Below are positions 50,753 to 59,719 of a stretch of 64,000 bases of DNA, piece by piece (position 1 is the stretch's first letter; each line of letters starts with the position of its first letter). The stretch covers positions 124,001 through 188,000 of the forward strand of contig NZ_REEZ01000007.1 in assembly GCF_003990445.1 (NCBI RefSeq), read 5' to 3'. Below the pieces are notes generated by a model. That model was given only the letters and a program-made list of their open reading frames with translations, was not told the origin of the DNA and searched no databases. Source of the DNA: Pararhodobacter zhoushanensis. GTDB taxonomy: Bacteria; Pseudomonadota; Alphaproteobacteria; Rhodobacterales; Rhodobacteraceae. The position numbers and the translations under genes are program-made.

Positions 50753-52759
50753 TCACTCCGGCGACTGGGCCAGCGCGTCTGCCAGCGCAATCCGCCGGGC
50801 CGCGCTGTAGCGGTGCCAGAACTCCCACCCCAGCAAGACGACGCCCAGCAGCACCCCGATGACATCGGTGTAATCCGCCCCGGCAAAGGCGTTATAGGGC
50901 ACCAGCGCAAGGATGCCGGTGACAAAGAACACCAGCCGGTGCAGCGGGCCCAGCGGGCGCACCATGAACCCCACCATCCCGACCGAGCACAGGAACACCC
51001 CGAACACGGCGGTTGAGGTGGCCAGCACGATCTCAAGCGGCGCACCCTGCATCACCAGCGCTGGCGACGACACGAACAGGAACGGCACGATATACGCTGT
51101 CCATCCCAGCCGCATCGAATGCAGCGCCGTGCTCAGCGGATCGGCCTTGGCGATGGTCGCGGCGGCATAGGCGGCCACGGCGACCGGCGGCGTCAGAAAG
51201 GACAGCAGGCCGAAATACATCACATACAGATGGGCCGAAATCGGCAGGACTCCCAGCTCGACAATCGCCGGGGCAACCAGCGCGGCCAGCAACACATAGA
51301 CCCCGACCGTCGGCAGACCCATGCCCAGAATGATGCACACCACCGCCGAGATCAGCAGCAGCAGGAACAGATTGCCTTCGCCGACGGAAACCAGCGTCAA
51401 CGTCAGGCTGAAGCCCAGACCGGTCAGCGACAGCACGCCGATCACCATACCCGCCCCGGCGGTGATCACGATGATGTCCAGCGCGCCCAGCCCGGTGCGA
51501 TAGATCGAGGCGAAAAGGTCAGCGATCTTTGGCCGCTTGCCCTTGTAGCCAAAGGCCAGCGCCGTCACCAACAGCGCGCCGATGGCGGCGACAACGGCCA
51601 TCTGCGGCTGCCAGTTGAGTGAGAACAGCGCGTAGATCATCACCACGAAGGGCAGGAAGTAATGCCAGCCCGCCTTGAGCACCGCGCCCGCGCGGGGCAG
51701 CTCGGACGCCGGGATCGCCTTGATCCCGGCCTTGCCCGCGTCCAGATCAATGATGATGAACAGCGCCAGATAATACAGGATCGCCGGCACCAGCGCCGCC
51801 AGCAGCACCTGCGAGAACGGGATCTGCAGGAACTCGGCGATCAGAAAGGCCGAGGCCCCCATTACCGGCGGCATCAATTGCCCGCCGGTCGAGGCCACGG
51901 CCTCGATCCCCGCCGCGCGGGCGGGCGAATAGCCTGAGCGTTTCATCCACGGGATCGTAATCACCCCCGAGGCCACGACATTCGCCACCGCACTGCCTGA
52001 CACCGAGCCGAACAGCAGCGAGGCCAGCACGGCGATCTTGGCCGGCCCGCCGCGATAGCGCCCCATCAGGGCCAGCGACAGGTCGGATAGGAACTCGGCC
52101 CCGCCGGTGGCCGACAACAGGCTGCCGAACAGCAGGAACGCGATGATCACGGTGCAGGCCACGATGATCGGCAGGCCCAGCATGCCGTTCACGTCGATTG
52201 CCAGATAGGCGGTCAGCCGCTCGATATCGGTGGCGCGGCCCTGCAACATGCCGGGCACGAAATCGCCAAACAGCCCGTAGAGCAGGAACAATACCACGAT
52301 GATCGGCAGCGCCCAGCCGGTCGAGCGGCGCAGCGCCTCGATGCTCAGCACCAACAGCGCACCGCCCGCAATCACCCCGTCGCGCGGGCGCATCAGCACC
52401 AGATCCACCAGATTGGGAATCTCGACCGCCAGATAGAGGCCCGCAGCCAGACCGATGGCCGCCAGCACCCAGTCATGCGGCGGCACGTTGTTGCGCGTGC
52501 TGCCGCGCCGGAAGGGAAAATGCAGAAAGGTCAGGGCCAGACACAGCCCCAGCATGCCCGCAACGAATTGTTGGGTCAGGATATTCAGCCCGACACGGCG
52601 GAAAAGATCGGCCCCCCAAAGCAGCGCCGCAATCGTGATCGCCGAGGCGATCACGATCTTTGTATAACCCACAAAATCACGAGAGACCTGTACGTCACTG
52701 TCGCCCATGGTCGGCGTGTCCGCCATTTCGTGTCTCTCCTGACTCACCGTGTCGCTCAC
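50753..52759 (-). CDS. TRAP transporter fused permease, TAXI type (4TM-12TM)
   Basis: This is a 668-residue fusion of small and large TRAP permease domains as found with TAXI receptors. The N-terminal helices include the segment LAAGLYLAVEIPNLVDLVL. The DctM-like part contains FGSVSGSAVANVVASGVITIPWMKRSGYSPARAAGIEAVASTGGQLMPPVMGASAFLIAEFL, VCIILGMGLPTVGVYVLLAALVAPAIV and FGLLSFLTPPVAVAAYAAATIA. The ATGA overlap with the receptor gene shows coupling. The substrate class of TAXI systems is mostly unknown. Confidence 0.92.
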   Translation of the reverse strand: MSDTVSQERHEMADTPTMGDSDVQVSRDFVGYTKIVIASAITIAALLWGADLFRRVGLNILTQQFVAGMLGLCLALTFLHFPFRRGSTRNNVPPHDWVLAAIGLAAGLYLAVEIPNLVDLVLMRPRDGVIAGGALLVLSIEALRRSTGWALPIIVVLFLLYGLFGDFVPGMLQGRATDIERLTAYLAIDVNGMLGLPIIVACTVIIAFLLFGSLLSATGGAEFLSDLSLALMGRYRGGPAKIAVLASLLFGSVSGSAVANVVASGVITIPWMKRSGYSPARAAGIEAVASTGGQLMPPVMGASAFLIAEFLQIPFSQVLLAALVPAILYYLALFIIIDLDAGKAGIKAIPASELPRAGAVLKAGWHYFLPFVVMIYALFSLNWQPQMAVVAAIGALLVTALAFGYKGKRPKIADLFASIYRTGLGALDIIVITAGAGMVIGVLSLTGLGFSLTLTLVSVGEGNLFLLLLISAVVCIILGMGLPTVGVYVLLAALVAPAIVELGVLPISAHLYVMYFGLLSFLTPPVAVAAYAAATIAKADPLSTALHSMRLGWTAYIVPFLFVSSPALVMQGAPLEIVLATSTAVFGVFLCSVGMVGFMVRPLGPLHRLVFFVTGILALVPYNAFAGADYTDVIGVLLGVVLLGWEFWHRYSAARRIALADALAQSPE

Positions 52760-53721
52760 TCGGCTGCGGGCATGATGCCGACTTCGTTAAAGAAGCGGAC
52801 GGCGCCGGGGTGGTATTCGATGGGAGAAAGCGGTCGCGCCATCATCGCCGGGTCAAAGCCGCGGAACGCCGGGAAGGTGGCAATCAGCTCGTCCCGGTGC
52901 TCGTAAATCGCCTGCGTGACATCGTGGACAATATCGTCCGAGGTGCTGGCGCTGGCGAACATGATCGCGTCGATGGCCAGAATGGTCGTCGGCTCGGTCA
53001 CGCCGGGCGCGCCCGGCCGCGGGTCGAACTGGCGGAAATAGGCTTGCGGCAGGAATTCACGGATCGCGGCCAGTTCCTCGTCCGTGCCGCCAAAGGGCAG
53101 CACACGGACGCCACCGACGGCCGCGTCAACTTCGCTGACCTTGGCAGCACCAAGCGCAAAGAAGAACGCATCCACGCGCCCGGCGGCAAAATCATCCGCG
53201 CCGCCGACGGTATTGGCGACCGTGACGCTTTCCACGTCAGCCTCGGTCATGCCGACGCTGGCATAGATCGCCTCCATCATCGTCGCGGCGATCTGCTGGC
53301 TGCTGTAGCCGCCCGGTACGGTGTGGCCGCGCAGATCGGCGATCGAGTGGATGTCCGAATCCGCCCGTACGAACATGCCGAACTGCAACGGGAACATCAC
53401 CCCCAGGGCGCGCAGGCCTTCTTGCGGACGGCCCTCGAAATGCTCGCGCCCCTCCAGCGCGACCCCCACTTCATGCGCGGTGCCGACGCCGAAGTCGATG
53501 TCGCCCTCACTGATCGCCGGGATATAGACATTGGCGCTGGCGAAGGGCTGCAGAATGGCCCGGATGCCCGCTTCGTCGTTGATGATCTTGGCAACCGCCG
53601 TGCCCGCCGAGTGAAACAGCGAGCCGGGTGTTGCGGTCCCGACCGTCACCATTTGTGCAGACACCTGCTGCGCCGGAAGCGCGAGCAGCAGCGCCGACAG
53701 CGCAAATACTACCGTTTTCAT
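52756..53721 (-). CDS. TAXI family TRAP transporter solute receptor
   Basis: This is a 321-residue periplasmic receptor with a signal peptide (about residues 1-22, cleavage after VSA). MVTVGTATPGSLFHSAGTAVAKIIND is the TAXI start (usually GTGGxxGxYYPxG, here degenerate), followed by DIDFGVGTAHEVGVAL and the ligand-site region VPGGYSSQQIAATMM. It starts at ATG 53721 after AAGGAGGAACA. A LysR-type palindrome lies 150 bp upstream (53874). Confidence 0.9.
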   Translation of the reverse strand: MKTVVFALSALLLALPAQQVSAQMVTVGTATPGSLFHSAGTAVAKIINDEAGIRAILQPFASANVYIPAISEGDIDFGVGTAHEVGVALEGREHFEGRPQEGLRALGVMFPLQFGMFVRADSDIHSIADLRGHTVPGGYSSQQIAATMMEAIYASVGMTEADVESVTVANTVGGADDFAAGRVDAFFFALGAAKVSEVDAAVGGVRVLPFGGTDEELAAIREFLPQAYFRQFDPRPGAPGVTEPTTILAIDAIMFASASTSDDIVHDVTQAIYEHRDELIATFPAFRGFDPAMMARPLSPIEYHPGAVRFFNEVGIMPAAE

Positions 53722-53873
53722 TGTTCCTCCTTCTCGGGTTTCCCGCGCCAGTGATCCAGCGCCCTCCAAACCCGATTTCCCTGAAGTCCCATGACCCCGA
53801 AAGGCCACCTCCAACACCCTCAAGCCTAATACAGCCAGCGTCAGGGTGACTAGCGAGGCTGGCTGAACAGGGT

Positions 53874-53889
53874 GTTCTTATTTTGGAAC
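53874..53889. promoter_or_regulatory. LysR-type palindrome upstream of the TAXI-TRAP operon
   Basis: GTTCTTATTTTGGAAC: GTTC and GAAC arms, 12 of 16 bases identical to the palindrome at 54837-54852. It overlaps the region just after the lysR stop and lies upstream of the transporter genes. Confidence 0.5.
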
Positions 53890-53900
53890 ATGCCGCGCGG

Positions 53901-54797
53901 CTAAGCCTGGGTCTTGAGATGCTCGGTAATCCGGTCCAGCAAGGCCCGCATCTTGCGCGGCGCATAGCGGCGTTCCAGATAGGTCGCCGAGATCAACAGC
54001 GGCGGGCTTGTCCAGGCCAGCGGCAGCCGGATCAAGCGCCCCGCTGCCACGTCCTGCTTGCACATGATGTCGGGCATCAACCCGATGCCGAGGTCTTGCA
54101 GCGCCAGTTCCTGCACCAGCACGGCGTGGTTCACCACGACCCGCGGCGTCAGCGCCACTGTCGTGCCGTCCGGCAGGCGCATGTCGGGAAACACCCGGTC
54201 GCGCTGCTGGTACTGGTGCAGGATGACATCGTGGTTCACCAGATCGTCCAACGTGGCCAGTGGCCCGCGCTGCGCAAGATAGCCGGGGCTGGCGTAAAAG
54301 CTGCGCGGCAACTCGGCCAGCCTGCGCATCGGGTTGTGGGTTTCGGCGGGCAGACCAAAGTGAATCGCCACGTCAAAAGGCTCTTCCGCCACATCGACAA
54401 CGCGGTTCTGTGCTTCGATCTCTAACCGCAGGCCGGGGAATTCCTTGGCGAAATCCGCCAGCGGGTGGCTGATCCAGCTGACAAAAAACACCGGCATGCT
54501 GATTCGCAGAACGCCGCTCATCTCTTCCTGCATCTTGGTCGTGTGCAGGTCGGCGTTCTCCAGCTCCTGCGCGATGCTTTCACAGCGCAGATACAGCGCG
54601 TGGCCGATTTCGGTCAGTCCCAGTGCCCGTTGACCCCGCTTCAACAGGGTCGATCCCAACTCTTGCTCAAGGGCTGTCAATTTGCGGCTGATGGTGGATT
54701 TGGGCATGCCCAACTTGAGCGCTGCCTTGTTGATGCTGCGCGCGTTCACCGTTTCATAAAACAAAAGCAACGCATTGAGATCCAGTCGTCGCGTCAT
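53901..54797 (-). CDS. LysR family transcriptional regulator
   Basis: This is a 298-residue LysR regulator. The N-terminal helix-turn-helix is LDLNALLLFYETVNARSINKAALKLGMPKSTISRKLTALEQELG. The effector-binding domain follows from about residue 90. ATG 54797 (MTRRLDLN) is preferred over the frame start at 54833. It is divergent from the acyl-CoA synthetase gene, and the palindrome between them is the likely binding site. The effector is unknown. Confidence 0.9.
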   Translation of the reverse strand: MTRRLDLNALLLFYETVNARSINKAALKLGMPKSTISRKLTALEQELGSTLLKRGQRALGLTEIGHALYLRCESIAQELENADLHTTKMQEEMSGVLRISMPVFFVSWISHPLADFAKEFPGLRLEIEAQNRVVDVAEEPFDVAIHFGLPAETHNPMRRLAELPRSFYASPGYLAQRGPLATLDDLVNHDVILHQYQQRDRVFPDMRLPDGTTVALTPRVVVNHAVLVQELALQDLGIGLMPDIMCKQDVAAGRLIRLPLAWTSPPLLISATYLERRYAPRKMRALLDRITEHLKTQA

Positions 54798-54836
54798 GCC
54801 AGATATCCCGCAGTTCCGGCGCTCGGGCCGCATGGT

Positions 54837-54852
54837 GTTCCAATTCTGGAAC
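54837..54852. promoter_or_regulatory. LysR-type palindrome between lysR and acyl-CoA synthetase
   Basis: GTTCCA-ATTC-TGGAAC is a perfect 6-bp inverted repeat located 40 bp from the lysR start and about 85 bp from the synthetase start, where LysR proteins usually bind. Confidence 0.6.
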
Positions 54853-54935
54853 TTAGCGTTCGCCCCCGCTGTCTAGTCAAGCGGAACCGTGTCCTTATTG
54901 TTTGCCGGAACGCTCGACTTACCAAGAAGGCCGCC

Positions 54936-56834
54936 ATGACGTTCGGAACTGCGAGACCCCAAACCGCAACGCGCCCCGAAGTGCGCCGGCCGATCCGCAG
55001 CCTTGCTGACATCGAAGCAATCGAAGCGCAGCGCTATGACGACGTCGTGCCGGTTCACAACACGCATCAGTTGCTGCAACGCTCTGCCGCGCTGTTCCCC
55101 GAGCATACCGCGCTGACCTATCTGACCGATGGATCGCTCGACAGCGACGTGACCACGCTGACCTTCAGTGACCTGCTGGCCGATGTGAACCGCGCGGCAA
55201 ACGCCCTGCGCAGGCTGGGTCTGAAGCCTGACGAAACGGTCGCGCTGTTGATGCCCTCGATGCCCGAGGCCTTCGTGTCGCTCTTTGCCGCGCAGGCCGC
55301 CGGGCGGGTCTGCCCGATCAACTACATGCTCGCGCCCGAGCATATCGCCCATCTGCTCGACAGCGTAAACGCCACGGTTCTGGTGGCGCTGGGACCGGAT
55401 GCCGAGCTTGATATCTGGTCAAAACTCTCCGCGATCCGGCAGCGCTCACGGTCCCTGCGCGCGGTGGTCTGTGTCGGCGACGCGCCCGAACCCTGGGCGC
55501 ATAGTTTCGCCGCCCTCATCGCTGCCGAATCCCCGGTGCTGTCCTTTGACGTCACCGCCACCCGCGACAGCATCGCCAGTTTCTTCCACACCGGCGGCAC
55601 GACCGGGGTGCCCAAACTGGTGACGCATACTCATGGTAACGAGGTCCATGTCAGCTGGTTCGGCGGCATGTTTTACGACATGGGCGACGGTGATGTGATC
55701 ATCAACGGCTTCCCGCTGTTCCACGTCGCGGGGGCGTTTGTGCTGGGTGGCAGCGCCATCGCCGCCGGGGCGGCAACGCTGATCCCGTCGAAACTGGGCA
55801 TGCGCAACAAGGCTTTCGTGCGCGATTTCTGGCCGATCACCCGGCGGTTCGGCGTGACCTTCCTGTCCGGTGGGCCGACCTTTGTGTCGACCATCCTCAA
55901 CCGCCCTGTTGGCGAGATCGACATCAGCGGCGTGAAGGCGCTGTTTGGCGGCGGCTCACCCATGCCGGTGGAAACTGCCGCCCGGTTCGAGACCGCCTTC
56001 AACGTGCCCTTGCGCAGCATCTATGGCATGACCGAGGCCTCGGGCCTTGCCAGCGTTATCCCCCGCGCCGCACAGCGGGTGCCGGGCGCGTCCGGCTGGC
56101 GGCTGCCGTTCTGCGAGGTGGCCGTGTTCGCGCTGAACGACGAGGGCGAGCCCGACCCGCAAAGCACCCTGCCGCCCGGTGTCATGGGCGCGCTTGCCCT
56201 GCGCGGCCCCAACATCAGCCCCGGCTATACCGACCCGTCGGTCACCGCCGCCGCCTTTACCGCGCAAGGCTGGCTGCTCACCGGCGACATGGGGCAGGTC
56301 GCCGAGGACGGGCAGATCGTCGTGATGGGCCGCTCGAAAGACGTCATCATCCGCAGCGGTCACAACATTGACCCGGCAGTGATCGAAGAAGCCTTGATGC
56401 AGCACCCCGATGTGCAGCTGTGTGCCGCCGTCGGCCAGCCTGACGCCTATGCCGGTGAGCTTCCGGTCGCGTTTGTTCAGGTCCGGCCCTCGCGCACGAT
56501 CACCGCGCAGCAGATCCTTGAGGCAACGCGCGGGCATATCCCCGAGCCCGCAGCGGTCCCCAAGGCGCTCTATCTGATCGACGCGCTGCCGCTGACAACG
56601 ACGGGCAAGATCTTCAAGCCCGCCCTGCGCCGCATGGCGGTCGAACGGGCGTTTTCGCAGCAGTTGACGGCGCTGCTGCCGGATGGCGCGTTGGAAAGCG
56701 TGACCTGCCTTGAGGAAAAGGGCGCGCGGCGGGTCGAGATCCGTCTGGCAGGTGACGCCGCGCCGGGCAGCGAGGCCACCGTCGCGCAGCACATGGCCGG
56801 GTTTGCCGTGCCCTATGCGCTGGTCAGCGACTGA
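54936..56834 (+). CDS. Acyl-CoA synthetase (AMP-forming)
   Basis: This is a 632-residue adenylate-forming synthetase. It begins RRPIRSLADIEAIEAQ, as in a FadD-like subgroup. The phosphate loop is FFHTGGTTGVPKLVTHTH. YGMTEASGLASV, LLTGDMGQVAEDGQI and GRSKDVIIRSGHNIDP follow, and the catalytic Lys is in LPLTTTGKIFKPALRR. An AAGAAGG ribosome site precedes ATG 54936. It shares LysR-type sites with the TAXI transporter, so it probably activates the imported acid. The substrate is unknown. Confidence 0.88.
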   Translation: MTFGTARPQTATRPEVRRPIRSLADIEAIEAQRYDDVVPVHNTHQLLQRSAALFPEHTALTYLTDGSLDSDVTTLTFSDLLADVNRAANALRRLGLKPDETVALLMPSMPEAFVSLFAAQAAGRVCPINYMLAPEHIAHLLDSVNATVLVALGPDAELDIWSKLSAIRQRSRSLRAVVCVGDAPEPWAHSFAALIAAESPVLSFDVTATRDSIASFFHTGGTTGVPKLVTHTHGNEVHVSWFGGMFYDMGDGDVIINGFPLFHVAGAFVLGGSAIAAGAATLIPSKLGMRNKAFVRDFWPITRRFGVTFLSGGPTFVSTILNRPVGEIDISGVKALFGGGSPMPVETAARFETAFNVPLRSIYGMTEASGLASVIPRAAQRVPGASGWRLPFCEVAVFALNDEGEPDPQSTLPPGVMGALALRGPNISPGYTDPSVTAAAFTAQGWLLTGDMGQVAEDGQIVVMGRSKDVIIRSGHNIDPAVIEEALMQHPDVQLCAAVGQPDAYAGELPVAFVQVRPSRTITAQQILEATRGHIPEPAAVPKALYLIDALPLTTTGKIFKPALRRMAVERAFSQQLTALLPDGALESVTCLEEKGARRVEIRLAGDAAPGSEATVAQHMAGFAVPYALVSD

Positions 56835-57449
56835 CTACCAGCCACCCTCGCGCAGCCATTCTTCCAGCAGTTCCATCTTTTCCAGCCCGAAGAACGGCTC
56901 ACCATCGACGATGAAATACGGCGAGCCGAACACGCCCTTGGCCAGCGAGGCTTCCACCCCCGCGTTGAGCAGCGCTGAAGCCGCGCCGCTTGCATGCGCC
57001 TCGGCCAGCGCAGCGCGGTCGACGCCCTGACCGGCGGCAAGGTCCAGCAACGTGTCCAGCTCTCCAATCGCGCGGCCTTCCAGCCAGTACGCGGCCAGAA
57101 TGGCCTTGGCGACCGGCTTGGCGCGCATGGGGTCGTGCTCGGTCAGCCAGTGAAACGTCCGCCCGGCGGCCAGAGGGTTGGCCGGTGGATCCGTCAGCTG
57201 CCGCCCGAACCGGATGCCATGGCGGCGGCAATAGCGCTGCGCATCCAGCCGCATATAGGGGCCTTTGAGCGGTGTCTTGGGTATGGCTTTCAACCCCATG
57301 ACCTTCATCACGCTGACGCCCAGCAGCATCGAGGTCCATGTCGTCTCGCGCCCATATTTCGCCGCAAGATCATCCACCCGCAGACTGGCCAGAAAGCCAA
57401 ACGGTGAAATGAAGTCGAAGTAGAACTCAACCGGGTGCTGGTCAGAAAT
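56835..57449 (-). CDS. 2-hydroxychromene-2-carboxylate isomerase family protein (DsbA/kappa-GST fold)
   Basis: This is a 204-residue protein of the HCCA isomerase / kappa-GST group. VEFYFDFISPFGFLASLRVDDLAAKYG, FGSPYFIVDGEPFFGLEKMELLEEWL and a helical insert place it there. It probably isomerises a glutathione adduct or aromatic pyruvate during ring-fission of bicyclic aromatics. No ATG exists at the N-terminus. GGGAGG stands 7 bases before an ATT codon (57449), and the only other candidate is GTG 57464, upstream of that ribosome site. Its stop abuts the convergent synthetase stop. Confidence 0.78.
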   Translation of the reverse strand: MSDQHPVEFYFDFISPFGFLASLRVDDLAAKYGRETTWTSMLLGVSVMKVMGLKAIPKTPLKGPYMRLDAQRYCRRHGIRFGRQLTDPPANPLAAGRTFHWLTEHDPMRAKPVAKAILAAYWLEGRAIGELDTLLDLAAGQGVDRAALAEAHASGAASALLNAGVEASLAKGVFGSPYFIVDGEPFFGLEKMELLEEWLREGGW

Positions 57450-57464
57450 GGTCGAACCTCCCAC

Positions 57465-57874
57465 ATGGAATCGGCTCAAAACAAGCCTATGGCGGTTTTG
57501 CGGCGATCCGGGCTGTATGTCCACGGATAACCGTACCGGAAACATCGTCCGGCGCGACCCCACAGCCGTCTGCGCCTTGGCTGCGAAAAGCCAGACTTCG
57601 TGGCAACGTTCGAGAAGCCGAAGAGCTGGGTGATCCCCGCTTGCCAGGTTCCGGGCTGTCAGGGTAACCGTTTGCTGCGGGGTTTTACAACGCCCGGTGG
57701 AACCGGTCTGCCAGAGGATCGCCGCGCAATGGGAACCCATAACCGTATGCCAGACCCTGACAAACTGCCCGCAAAGACCGTCGCGATGCCCGCGCGTCTC
57801 GCTCATGTCCCGCGCGTCACCACTCGCCTGACGTGGCGCATCGCCCGCACCCAAGCACAGTGCGAGGTCGCAGG
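57465..57874. other. 410-bp divergent intergenic region, no gene seen
   Basis: Between the minus-strand isomerase and the plus-strand ketosynthase I find no coding frame with a plausible start, composition or family signal. A 92-codon frame (57600-57878) has no ribosome site. AACCGTA-containing words recur (57527, 57741) but are weak. It probably holds promoters or is remnant DNA. Confidence 0.5.
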
Positions 57875-59716
57875 GTGAGCGTGCCGGTCCCCGTCGCGGT
57901 GGTCGGCATGGCCTGCCGTTTTCCGGGTGCGGACTCAACCGGGGCGCTGGCAGAGCTGCTGCGCTCGGGCGGCAGCGGGATCGGGCCGGTCCCTGCCGAC
58001 CGGCGTGCGCTTTGGGGGCCATCCCCGGCCCTGCCGCCCGCCGCCGGGTTACTGGACGGCATCGACCGTTTTGACCGGCATCCGTTCCGCATCTCTGCCA
58101 GCGAGGCCCCGCTGCTGGACCCGCAGCAGCGTCTGGCTCTGGAAATGGCGTGGCACGCGCTCGAGGATGCCGGGCTGTCTCCGGCGGCACTCGAGGGGAT
58201 GTTCGCCGGTGTCTATATCGGTGCCGGGTCGTCAGATCACGCGATGCGCATGGCCCGCGCGGGGTTGGTGGCTGGCAATCCCCATCTGCCCAACGCGCTG
58301 CAGAACGCGGCGATCACGGGCCGGGTGAGCTATTGTCTGGGCCTGACCGGGCCGTCGCTGACCGTCGATACCGCCTGCTCATCGGCGCTGACCGCCGTGA
58401 CTCTGGCCGGTGACGCGCTCCGTCTGGGGCATTGCGACATGGCGCTGGCGGGCGGGGTGACTGTGTTGCTGGCGCCCGAGGGGTTCTCGGCGCTGGAAAG
58501 CTCTCGCGTGTTGTCCGCACGCGGGCAAACCCGCTCGTTCGACGCGGCAGCAGACGGGTTTGTCCGCTCCGAAGGCTGCGGGATGCTGGTGCTCAAGCGC
58601 CTGCCCGACGCGCTTGCCGATGGTGACCGCATCCACGCCGTGCTTGCGGGCTGGGCGACTGGGCAGGACGGTCGCAGCAACGGGTTGAGCGCGCCGTCAC
58701 GTGTCGCGCAGGTACAGGTGATCACCCGGGCAATGCAGGCAGCCGGGGTCACGCCCGACCAGATCGGCGCAATCGAGGCGCATGGCTCGGGCACCGTGCT
58801 GGGCGACCTGATCGAGACGCGGGCGCTGGGCGATGTCTTCGCCGGGCGGTCACAGGCTCCGGCGGCGCTGGGGTCGATCAAGGCAGCCATCGGGCATCTT
58901 GAGGCCGCGGCGGGCATTGCCGGGCTGATCAAGACGATCCTGATGGTGCGCGACGGGTTCATCCCGGTGCAGCCCTGCTTCACTGACCCATCGCCGCAGG
59001 TGGATTGGGACACCCTGCCGCTTGAGGTGCCACGCGCGACGCGCGATTGGCCTGGGCCGCACCGGGTGGCGGGGGTCAGCGGGTTTGGCATGAGCGGCCT
59101 CAACGCTCATGTGATCGTCGCGGGCGCAGACGACCATTCCGCGCCTGTTGCCAACCCTGAGGGCACGTCGGCGCTGTTCCTGCTGTCGGCGGCCAGCCCC
59201 GCCGCCTTGGCCGCGCGGGCTGGCCAGCTTCACGCGGCGCTGGACGCGCCTGAGGCCTCGCTTGCGCGCATCGCCGCCGCCGTCACGCGCCGCTGGTCGG
59301 GACTGCCCCTGCGCGCCGGTTTCACCGCGCGGACGGTGGATGAAGCCAAGGCGGCCGCGCGCCGCATCGCCGCCGACCCGCCGGGCCGAGCCGCACGCCT
59401 GATGGGAAAAATTGCGCTCGAAACGGCGCAGCCGTTGGCACCCGCGACCGTCGCGCAGCTGCGCCGGATCTGCCCGGCTCTGGTTGACGGGACGCCAGAG
59501 AGCACGGGGACTGCGCCTGTTCGGGTTGCCGCGCCAGACGGGACCGCGAGCGGCGACGAGGCCGCATCGGCGCTCCTCGCGCTGCATCTTGCCGGGGCGA
59601 CGCTGGTAGCACAGCGCCTTGCACCCGCTGACCCGGCGCTGCCAACGCTTCCGGGCTACCCGTTCGACCGGCAACGCTGCTGGTATGACGACAGGCCTGC
59701 GGCAGGAAAGGGATAG
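57875..59716 (+). CDS. Polyketide-synthase-type ketosynthase lacking an acyltransferase domain
   Basis: This 613-residue protein has a full modular-PKS ketosynthase (residues 1-425). VAVVGMACRFPGA and LDPQQRLALEMAWHALEDAG are followed by the catalytic Cys168 in VDTACSSALTAV, His303 in EAHGSGTVLGD and His341 in IGHLEAAAGIAG. A KS-AT linker follows (LFLLSAASPAALAARAGQL). After only about 150 residues the post-AT motif LPGYPFDRQRCWY appears, so the roughly 300-residue acyltransferase is missing. The start is GTG 57875 after CGAGG. The product is unknown. A broken malonyl-CoA-synthetase-like gene begins 3 bp downstream. Confidence 0.85.
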   Translation: MSVPVPVAVVGMACRFPGADSTGALAELLRSGGSGIGPVPADRRALWGPSPALPPAAGLLDGIDRFDRHPFRISASEAPLLDPQQRLALEMAWHALEDAGLSPAALEGMFAGVYIGAGSSDHAMRMARAGLVAGNPHLPNALQNAAITGRVSYCLGLTGPSLTVDTACSSALTAVTLAGDALRLGHCDMALAGGVTVLLAPEGFSALESSRVLSARGQTRSFDAAADGFVRSEGCGMLVLKRLPDALADGDRIHAVLAGWATGQDGRSNGLSAPSRVAQVQVITRAMQAAGVTPDQIGAIEAHGSGTVLGDLIETRALGDVFAGRSQAPAALGSIKAAIGHLEAAAGIAGLIKTILMVRDGFIPVQPCFTDPSPQVDWDTLPLEVPRATRDWPGPHRVAGVSGFGMSGLNAHVIVAGADDHSAPVANPEGTSALFLLSAASPAALAARAGQLHAALDAPEASLARIAAAVTRRWSGLPLRAGFTARTVDEAKAAARRIAADPPGRAARLMGKIALETAQPLAPATVAQLRRICPALVDGTPESTGTAPVRVAAPDGTASGDEAASALLALHLAGATLVAQRLAPADPALPTLPGYPFDRQRCWYDDRPAAGKG

Positions 59717-59719
59717 ATC

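Noticed and set aside
57600-57878. 92-codon plus-strand frame in front of the ketosynthase
   Set aside because: No ribosome site, no recognisable domain, and it overlaps the ketosynthase start in another frame.
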